Source: Candidatus Eiseniibacteriota bacterium (GTDB lineage Bacteria > Eisenbacteria > RBG-16-71-46). From it: 64,000 nt of DNA. Numbering within the stretch: the stretch's first letter is position 1; the number at the start of each line of letters is the position of its first letter. The translations under genes were made by a program, and so were the position numbers. Below, in pieces: positions 59,062-64,000 of the stretch. Location of the stretch: the NCBI GenBank assembly GCA_016178725.1, contig JACOSV010000058.1, forward strand, positions 1 to 64,000. Reading direction: 5' to 3'. The notes under the pieces were generated by a model that ran no database searches, was not told where the DNA came from, and saw nothing but the letters and a program-made list of their open reading frames with translations.

Positions 59062-60315
59062 TCAGAAGGTGCTCTGGAGCTGGAGGAAGCCTTTGTCGTG
59101 GATGTTGGTCAGGACGTAGCGCTCCTTGTCGAAGAGCCGCAGTCCCTCGACGCCCTGCATCGAGACGCGCCCGAGCTTGAACCCGACGCCGACGTACGCA
59201 CGATCCTCGTAGCGCGAGCCCTGCGAGTTCGGGATCGCGTAGCCCGGCTGATAGACGGTGACGCGGTCGCGCAGCGCGCCGAAGCGGACCGTGAAGCGCT
59301 CGTCGCGCGCGTAGCGCGCCTCGATCTGCATCATCCGGTCGGTCCCGGCGAACGCGCGCGGCACGGTCGCCGACTCGACGTTCCCGGTGCGCTCCTGATA
59401 GAGGCCGCGCCACTCGGCCGCCCAGTGCGCCGCGAGCGCGTGCGTCAGCGTGGTCTCGAGCGACCACTGGCGGCGATAGTCGTGCAGATAGTCGTTCGGC
59501 GTGCCCACCGTCCACACGCCGCTCTTCGCCTGATGGTTCACGGTCGCGATCGTCCAGTCGAATCCCGCGGTCCGCGCCTCGAGCGACCCCCAGACGTACG
59601 AGCCCCAGAGCGTCGTCAGGTGATCGAGGTCCGGGAAGGCGTACGAGACGATGATGCGCTTGACCTGCGGCGTGAGATAGCGGCCGCCCATCTCTGCGCG
59701 CCACGCGGGGCGGTGGACGGCGAACGAGAGCGCCGGCTCGAACGGGTGCTTCACGAACGGCTCCGCCGTCTGGCCGAGCGTCGTCTGGCGGAACGCCCAC
59801 AGGTTGTTGAAAAAGTCCTCGAGCCCGAGCACCGCGCTCATCTGGAACACGGTCGTATCGGCGCCGACGTCGAGGCCGAGCGCGAAATCCTGGCGCGACT
59901 TGTCGTGGAACGGCCGGAACATGAAGTACGGCGTCCCGAACCGGGTCGCGAGATGGAACGAGAAGTCGACGAACTGATAGTCCACCGCGTCGTTCTCGCG
60001 GTCGGTGAACGTGAGCCCGAACCACGCGTTCCGTGCCATCGACGCGCGCAGCTTGGCGTCGATCGAGGTGAACCACTGCCCCGAGGTCAGACAGCCCTGG
60101 CCGGTGCGGAGCGCGAGCGGCGCCCGGCACCATTCGGTCTCCCACGCCTCGGGCGTGCGCGACATGACGTGGTCGAGCAGGCTCTCGTCGTCGCGCTCCT
60201 GCTCTTCGACGCTGAAGGTCGAGAACTCCTCGGTGCCGGCGCACGCGCGCTGCGGCGCGAGGGCCGCGAGCGCGAGGGCGAGCAGCAGCGGGATCGAGCG
60301 GGCGCGCCCGCTCAC
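59062..60315 (-). CDS. Putative outer-membrane beta-barrel protein
   Basis: 417 residues from GTG at 60315, which overlaps the aldolase stop (GTGA). Signal peptide (about 1-26, ending ACAG), then many amphipathic aromatic strands (NAWFGLTFTDREND, YQFVDFSFHLATRFG, WSLETTLTHALAAHW, RAYVGVGFKLGRVS) ending in a strand with terminal Phe (LQLQSTF). A large barrel of unknown function. Coupling to KDPG aldolase suggests, weakly, a role in sugar-acid uptake. Confidence 0.62.
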   Translation of the reverse strand: MSGRARSIPLLLALALAALAPQRACAGTEEFSTFSVEEQERDDESLLDHVMSRTPEAWETEWCRAPLALRTGQGCLTSGQWFTSIDAKLRASMARNAWFGLTFTDRENDAVDYQFVDFSFHLATRFGTPYFMFRPFHDKSRQDFALGLDVGADTTVFQMSAVLGLEDFFNNLWAFRQTTLGQTAEPFVKHPFEPALSFAVHRPAWRAEMGGRYLTPQVKRIIVSYAFPDLDHLTTLWGSYVWGSLEARTAGFDWTIATVNHQAKSGVWTVGTPNDYLHDYRRQWSLETTLTHALAAHWAAEWRGLYQERTGNVESATVPRAFAGTDRMMQIEARYARDERFTVRFGALRDRVTVYQPGYAIPNSQGSRYEDRAYVGVGFKLGRVSMQGVEGLRLFDKERYVLTNIHDKGFLQLQSTF

Positions 60316-60977
60316 GCGTGCGCCCGGGCCGCGACGCCCGTGGTCTTCCACTCCGTGTAGCGATCGACGAACGCGCGCGCGCGGCGCGTGATCTCGTCGA
60401 ACTGTCCGGCGGCGGCGAGCCGGGGGTCGGCGAGCGCGGCGCCGAGGCCGATCGCGACGGCGCCGGCGGCGAGGAACGGGATCGCGTTGTCGAGCGTCGT
60501 CCCACCCGAGGCCATCAACGGGATGTCGGGCAGCGGGTCACGGATCACGCGGATGTAGGCGGGCCCGCCGGCGACGCCGACGGGATAGACCTTGATGAGG
60601 TGCGCGCCGAGGTCGCGCGCAGCGACGATCTCGGTCGTGGTGTAGGCGCCGGGGCAGTACATCACGCCCGCGTCGAGCGCCACCTTCGCGACCGCGGCCG
60701 ACGTGTTCGGCGCGATCACGAATTGCGCGCCGGCGTCGAGCGCCGCGCGCGCCTGATCGGCGGTGAGCGCCGTGCCGCATCCGACCACCGCGCCGGGGAG
60801 ATCGGCGAGCGCCCGCATCACGCGCGGCGCCTCGGGCACGGTGAACGTGATCTCGAGATGAAGGATGCCGCCCTTCGCGACGGCGCGCGCCGCCTCGAGC
60901 GCGTCATCAGGCGTGGCGGCGCGGATCGCGGCGACGAACGGGCGCTCACGGAGCGCGGTGAGGGCGGAAGGTTCCAT
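60312..60977 (-). CDS. eda: 2-keto-3-deoxy-6-phosphogluconate/4-hydroxy-2-oxoglutarate aldolase
   Basis: 221 residues. The class I aldolase barrel has the catalytic Glu42 in LEITF and Schiff-base Lys129 in HLIKVYPV, plus VGCGTALTADQARAALDAGAQF and MASGGTTLDN. It splits KDPG to pyruvate and glyceraldehyde-3-phosphate (Entner-Doudoroff or uronate pathway). No dehydratase gene is next to it. The ATG is about five bases from the predicted transcription start. Confidence 0.92.
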   Translation of the reverse strand: MEPSALTALRERPFVAAIRAATPDDALEAARAVAKGGILHLEITFTVPEAPRVMRALADLPGAVVGCGTALTADQARAALDAGAQFVIAPNTSAAVAKVALDAGVMYCPGAYTTTEIVAARDLGAHLIKVYPVGVAGGPAYIRVIRDPLPDIPLMASGGTTLDNAIPFLAAGAVAIGLGAALADPRLAAAGQFDEITRRARAFVDRYTEWKTTGVAARAHA

Positions 60978-60989
60978 GGTCCGCGCGAG

Positions 60990-61018
60990 AATCTAGGCGC
61001 GGAGCGTCGCGGCGGCAA
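60990..61018 (-). promoter_or_regulatory. Promoter of the KDPG aldolase gene
   Basis: Minus-strand TTGCCG (61013-61018), 17-bp spacer, TAGATT (60990-60995); it lies next to the AsmA-like gene promoter on the other strand. Confidence 0.6.
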
Positions 61019-61028
61019 CCCCGAAGGC

Positions 61029-61057
61029 TTGCCGGGTCGCGGCACGGCGTGCACTAT
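61029..61057 (+). promoter_or_regulatory. Promoter of the AsmA-like gene
   Basis: TTGCCG (61029-61034), 17-bp spacer, CACTAT (61052-61057), nine bases before the ATG at 61067. Confidence 0.5.
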
Positions 61058-61066
61058 CGGTCGCCG

Positions 61067-63691
61067 ATGGCTTCGTCTCCCTCCGCCGGCGCGCGGCGCG
61101 TCCTCGTGTGGGTCGCGGTGGCGCTGCTCGCGCTCGCCGCCGCGGCGTACGCGACGGTGCGCGTGCTGCTCCCGCCCGAGCGCGTGCGCGCGATGGTGCA
61201 CGAGCAGCTCGCCGGCGTACTCGCGCGTGACGTGCGCTACGGCGACGCGTCGGTGTCGCTGTGGCCGCCGATCCGGCTCACCGTGAGCCAGCCGGGGCTC
61301 GCCGAGGTGGGCGGGTTCGAGCGCGGCGCGCTGTTCGAGGCGCGCGCGATCCATCTCGATCTCGACGTGTTCGCGCTCCTCGGCCGCCGCGTCGTCGTGC
61401 GCAGGCTGGTCCTCGACCGGCCGAAGCTGCACGTCGTGATGCGTGCCGACGGCACGACCAACCTCGACGGCATCATGAAGCCCCCGCCCCGGGGCGCGCC
61501 GCCCGCGAAGCCGATGGATCTCGAGCTGAAGCAGATCGCGATCGTCGACGGCCGCGCGCTGATCGACGATCTCAAGTCCGGCCGGCGCACGGCGCTCGGG
61601 ATCGAAAGTCGCACGGCGCTCGCGGCGGAGGTGGGCGGCGCGCGCCTGGCCACGTCCGGCACGACGCGGATCTCCGATCTCCGCAGCGGCCCGCTCATCG
61701 CCGCGCGGCTCGGGGACCTCGGCGGCCCGCTCGCGAGCCTGGTGTTCACGATCGAGCACGACGGGAAGTTCGACGCGCAGCGGAAGCGGCTCGCGCTCGG
61801 ACGGCTCGCGCTCGACCTCGGCCGCGCGTCCATCACCTGCTCGGGCGTCGTGGACGATCCCGGCCCGCACGCGGCGATCGATCTCACCGCGCGCGGCAGC
61901 GCCGTGGATCTCGGCGCGGTGCTCGGCTACCTCGCGGCGGCCGACGCGCAGGCCGTGCACGGCGTGAGCGGCGCCGGGCGGCTCGACTTCGACCTTCGCG
62001 CCGTCGGCCGGCTCGGCGGTGCGGCGCTGCCGGCGCTCTCCGGCGTGCTCACGGTTGCGGGAGGATCGTTCCGCTACGCGGGTGCCCCGGCGGGCGTCGA
62101 GGCGCTCGGCTTCACGGCGCGATTCGCGCCCGACTCGCTCGCGATCGGCGATCTCGCCGCGAAGATCGGCGGCCAGCCGGTCGCGGCGACGCTGGTCGCG
62201 ACCCGCTTCGCCGATCCGTGGGTGCGGTTCTCGGCGCGCGGCGACGTCGATCTCGCCGCCGTCGGTCCGATGGTCGCGCCGCGCGACACGAAGCTCGGCG
62301 GCCGCGTCGCGGTCAACGTCGCGGGCAGCGGCCGCGCGAAGGATCCCGGATCGCTGGCGCTCGACGGCGGCGCGATCTTGAAGGGCGTGAGCGTCCGGTC
62401 GCCGATGCTGCCGAAGCCGGTCGAGGACGTGCACGGCGACGTGCGGTTCTCGCAGACCCGGGCGAGCGTCACCGGCTTCGGCGCGCGCGCCGGCAAGTCG
62501 TCGTTCGCGCTCGACGCCACCGTCACGCGCCCGCTCGCGCTGTTCGGGCCGCCGGCGCCGTCCGCGGGCGCCGCGCCGGCCGCGGGTGCCGCGATCGCCG
62601 CGCCAGTCGCGCCCGGCGCCGGCGCGTCGACGTCAATACCGCCGGCGACGATGGACTTCACGCTCACGTCGCCCTATCTCGACCTCGGCGAAATCATGCC
62701 GACGACGGCGGGCGGGGCGCCGGTGCTGCCGAACGCGGTCGGCGGCGGCCGCGTCGCGATCCGGCGTCTGATCGACCAGAAGCTCGACGTGCAGGACGTG
62801 GCCGCGACGGTGACGCTCGCGCCGCGGGTGATGACCGTGACGCAGTACGCGATGCGCGCCTACGGCGGCCGCGCCGCGGGCACGGCGAAGTTCGATCTGC
62901 GCGATCCGGCGAAGCCGGCGTTCGACGTGCAGTCGAAGGTGGACAGCCTCGAGGCGGACGCGATCCTCTCGGCGTGGACGCCGGCGAAGAACCTGCTCCA
63001 TGGCGCGCTCTCGACGAACCTCCAGCTCTCGGGGAGCGGCGCCAGTCCCGCGGACCTCAAGCGCACGATCACGGCGGTCGGCCTCGCGCTCGTGGCCGAC
63101 GGCACGTTCGGCCCAGGGCCCACGCTCGAAGCGCTCGCGCGCTACGTGCACGTGCCGGCCCTCAAGACCGTGAAGTTCAAGGACGCGAAGGTGCCGTTCC
63201 GCGTCGAGCACGGCGCGGTCGTCACCGATCCGGTCGTGCTCTCGGGTCCCTACGGCGACTGGCGGCTCATCGGGTCGATCGGCTTCGACGGCGCGCTCGA
63301 CTACGCGGTGAGCGCGACGCTGCCGAAGGAGGTCGCGTCCGCGCTCGGCGCGAACGCCGCGCTCGCGGCCGGCGCGCTGTCGGACGACCAGGGCCGCATC
63401 CTGCTCGATCTGCGCGTGCGCGGCCCGGCCGCCGCGCCGTCGGTCAGCTGGGACACGGGCGCGATGCGCGACCGTATCGCCGGCCGCGTCTCGCAGGCGA
63501 TCGCCGGCCAGCGCTCGCGGCTCGACTCCACGGCACGCGCGTTCGCCGACACGCGCACGCGCGCCGCCGCCGACAGCGCGCGCAACGTGATCGAGCAGGC
63601 GAAGCGCGCCGCGGGGGACAGCCTCGCGCACCGCGTCGGCGACGTGTTCAAGGGATTCTTCTCCGGCGGTCGCGACACCACGAAGCACTGA
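61067..63691 (+). CDS. AsmA-family protein
   Basis: 874 residues. One N-terminal transmembrane anchor (about 11-34), then the AsmA N-terminal signature (LARDVRYGDASVSLWPPIRLTVSQPGL) and long repeats of beta-strands of the AsmA/TamB kind, with an Ala/Pro/Gly-rich insert near 505-525, ending in the AsmA C-terminal region (LSGPYGDWRLIGSIGFDGALDYAVSATLP). Members span the periplasm and are linked to lipid transport to the outer membrane. The last ~90 residues are helical and charged. mscL follows 17 bases later. Confidence 0.85.
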   Translation: MASSPSAGARRVLVWVAVALLALAAAAYATVRVLLPPERVRAMVHEQLAGVLARDVRYGDASVSLWPPIRLTVSQPGLAEVGGFERGALFEARAIHLDLDVFALLGRRVVVRRLVLDRPKLHVVMRADGTTNLDGIMKPPPRGAPPAKPMDLELKQIAIVDGRALIDDLKSGRRTALGIESRTALAAEVGGARLATSGTTRISDLRSGPLIAARLGDLGGPLASLVFTIEHDGKFDAQRKRLALGRLALDLGRASITCSGVVDDPGPHAAIDLTARGSAVDLGAVLGYLAAADAQAVHGVSGAGRLDFDLRAVGRLGGAALPALSGVLTVAGGSFRYAGAPAGVEALGFTARFAPDSLAIGDLAAKIGGQPVAATLVATRFADPWVRFSARGDVDLAAVGPMVAPRDTKLGGRVAVNVAGSGRAKDPGSLALDGGAILKGVSVRSPMLPKPVEDVHGDVRFSQTRASVTGFGARAGKSSFALDATVTRPLALFGPPAPSAGAAPAAGAAIAAPVAPGAGASTSIPPATMDFTLTSPYLDLGEIMPTTAGGAPVLPNAVGGGRVAIRRLIDQKLDVQDVAATVTLAPRVMTVTQYAMRAYGGRAAGTAKFDLRDPAKPAFDVQSKVDSLEADAILSAWTPAKNLLHGALSTNLQLSGSGASPADLKRTITAVGLALVADGTFGPGPTLEALARYVHVPALKTVKFKDAKVPFRVEHGAVVTDPVVLSGPYGDWRLIGSIGFDGALDYAVSATLPKEVASALGANAALAAGALSDDQGRILLDLRVRGPAAAPSVSWDTGAMRDRIAGRVSQAIAGQRSRLDSTARAFADTRTRAAADSARNVIEQAKRAAGDSLAHRVGDVFKGFFSGGRDTTKH

Positions 63692-63708
63692 TGAGGGGAG
63701 GCCGAATC

Positions 63709-64000
63709 ATGTTCCAGGAGTTCAAGAAGTTCCTGCTCCAGACCAACGCGCTGGCGCTCGCGGTCGGCGTGATCATCGGCGCCGCGGTCGGCAAGGTCGT
63801 GAGCTCGCTGGTCGCCGACATCCTGATGCCCGTGATCGGCGTGATCATCCCGGGCGGGGCGTGGCGCGACCTCAAGTTCGTGCTCACGACCAAGCCGGAC
63901 GGCACGCCGGCCAACGCCATCACCTACGGCGCGTTCATCGGCAACGTCGTGGACTTCGTGATCGTCGCCGCGGTGGTGTTCATGATCACCAAGTCGCTGC
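63709..64000 (+). CDS. mscL: Large-conductance mechanosensitive channel MscL, 3' end outside window
   Basis: The first 97 codons are present, starting MFQEFKKFLLQTNALALAVG. TM1 (about 14-42, with IIGAAVGKVVSSLV), the periplasmic loop and the start of TM2 (FVIVAAVVFMITKSL) match MscL, the pressure-release channel of the inner membrane. ATG follows AGGGGAGGCCGAATC. Confidence 0.95.
   Translation, partial: MFQEFKKFLLQTNALALAVGVIIGAAVGKVVSSLVADILMPVIGVIIPGGAWRDLKFVLTTKPDGTPANAITYGAFIGNVVDFVIVAAVVFMITKSL

Overview
The window is about 70% G+C by eye, with dense protein-coding genes on both strands and no rRNA, tRNA, insertion sequence or CRISPR array that I could find. Signal peptides, OmpA, porins, several outer-membrane barrels, an AsmA-like protein and O-antigen ligase-type enzymes point to a diderm (Gram-negative) bacterium. 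The order dnaA-dnaN-DUF721(DciA)-gyrB-(barrel)-gyrA without recF, together with the gene content, suggests a deep-branching lineage near the FCB/Gemmatimonadota/Eisenbacteria part of the tree. That placement is inference; no marker was compared.

Layout. 1-13,900: a helical-repeat protein cut by the window edge, a PduO-type cobalamin adenosyltransferase, rho (without its usual RNA-binding domain), PspC, EF-P, a large zinc metalloprotease, groES-groEL, then a minus-strand run with an OB-fold membrane protein, a degenerate NtrC-type ATPase, a 1-Cys peroxiredoxin, a DnaQ-type exonuclease, a thioredoxin-like protein and a phosphoesterase. 13,900-21,000: a secreted carbohydrate-binding-like protein, a convergent gap with a possible structured RNA, a histone deacetylase-family enzyme, a two-gene ABC transporter with a secreted hydrolase-like protein, and a DMT transporter.

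20,100-31,850 is the replication-origin neighbourhood, all on the minus strand: dnaA, dnaN, dciA, gyrB, a barrel protein, gyrA (split at the active-site Tyr by a 419-residue intein with a LAGLIDADG endonuclease), rex and eamA. DnaA-box-like sites lie upstream of dnaA, and a very AT-rich stretch lies between dnaA and dnaN, which looks like a bipartite oriC.

33,500-43,120 is a phosphate regulon on the plus strand: phoB, phoR, a small AT-hook protein, a porin, pstS-pstC-pstA-pstB-phoU and a second PhoB-like regulator. 43,226-49,010 holds three consecutive, translationally coupled paralogues of an O-antigen ligase fused to TPR-like repeats. 49,100-64,000: an MFS transporter, thiL, a cupredoxin/lamin-tail protein, an alkylguanine alkyltransferase, an isoprenylcysteine methyltransferase-like protein, a TPR/retropepsin protein, an M20 amidohydrolase, an OmpA protein in frame with a SAM methyltransferase, a barrel protein, KDPG aldolase, an AsmA-like protein and the start of mscL.

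Promoters of the form TTGNNN-N17/18-TANNNT can be read directly in front of many transcription units, and several lie so close to the start codon that leaderless mRNAs are likely. The most unusual items are the OmpA-methyltransferase fusion, the Rho without an OB-fold, the AAA+ activator lacking GAFTGA, the palindromic operator of groESL, the GyrA intein with an atypical quinolone pocket, and the triple ligase array.
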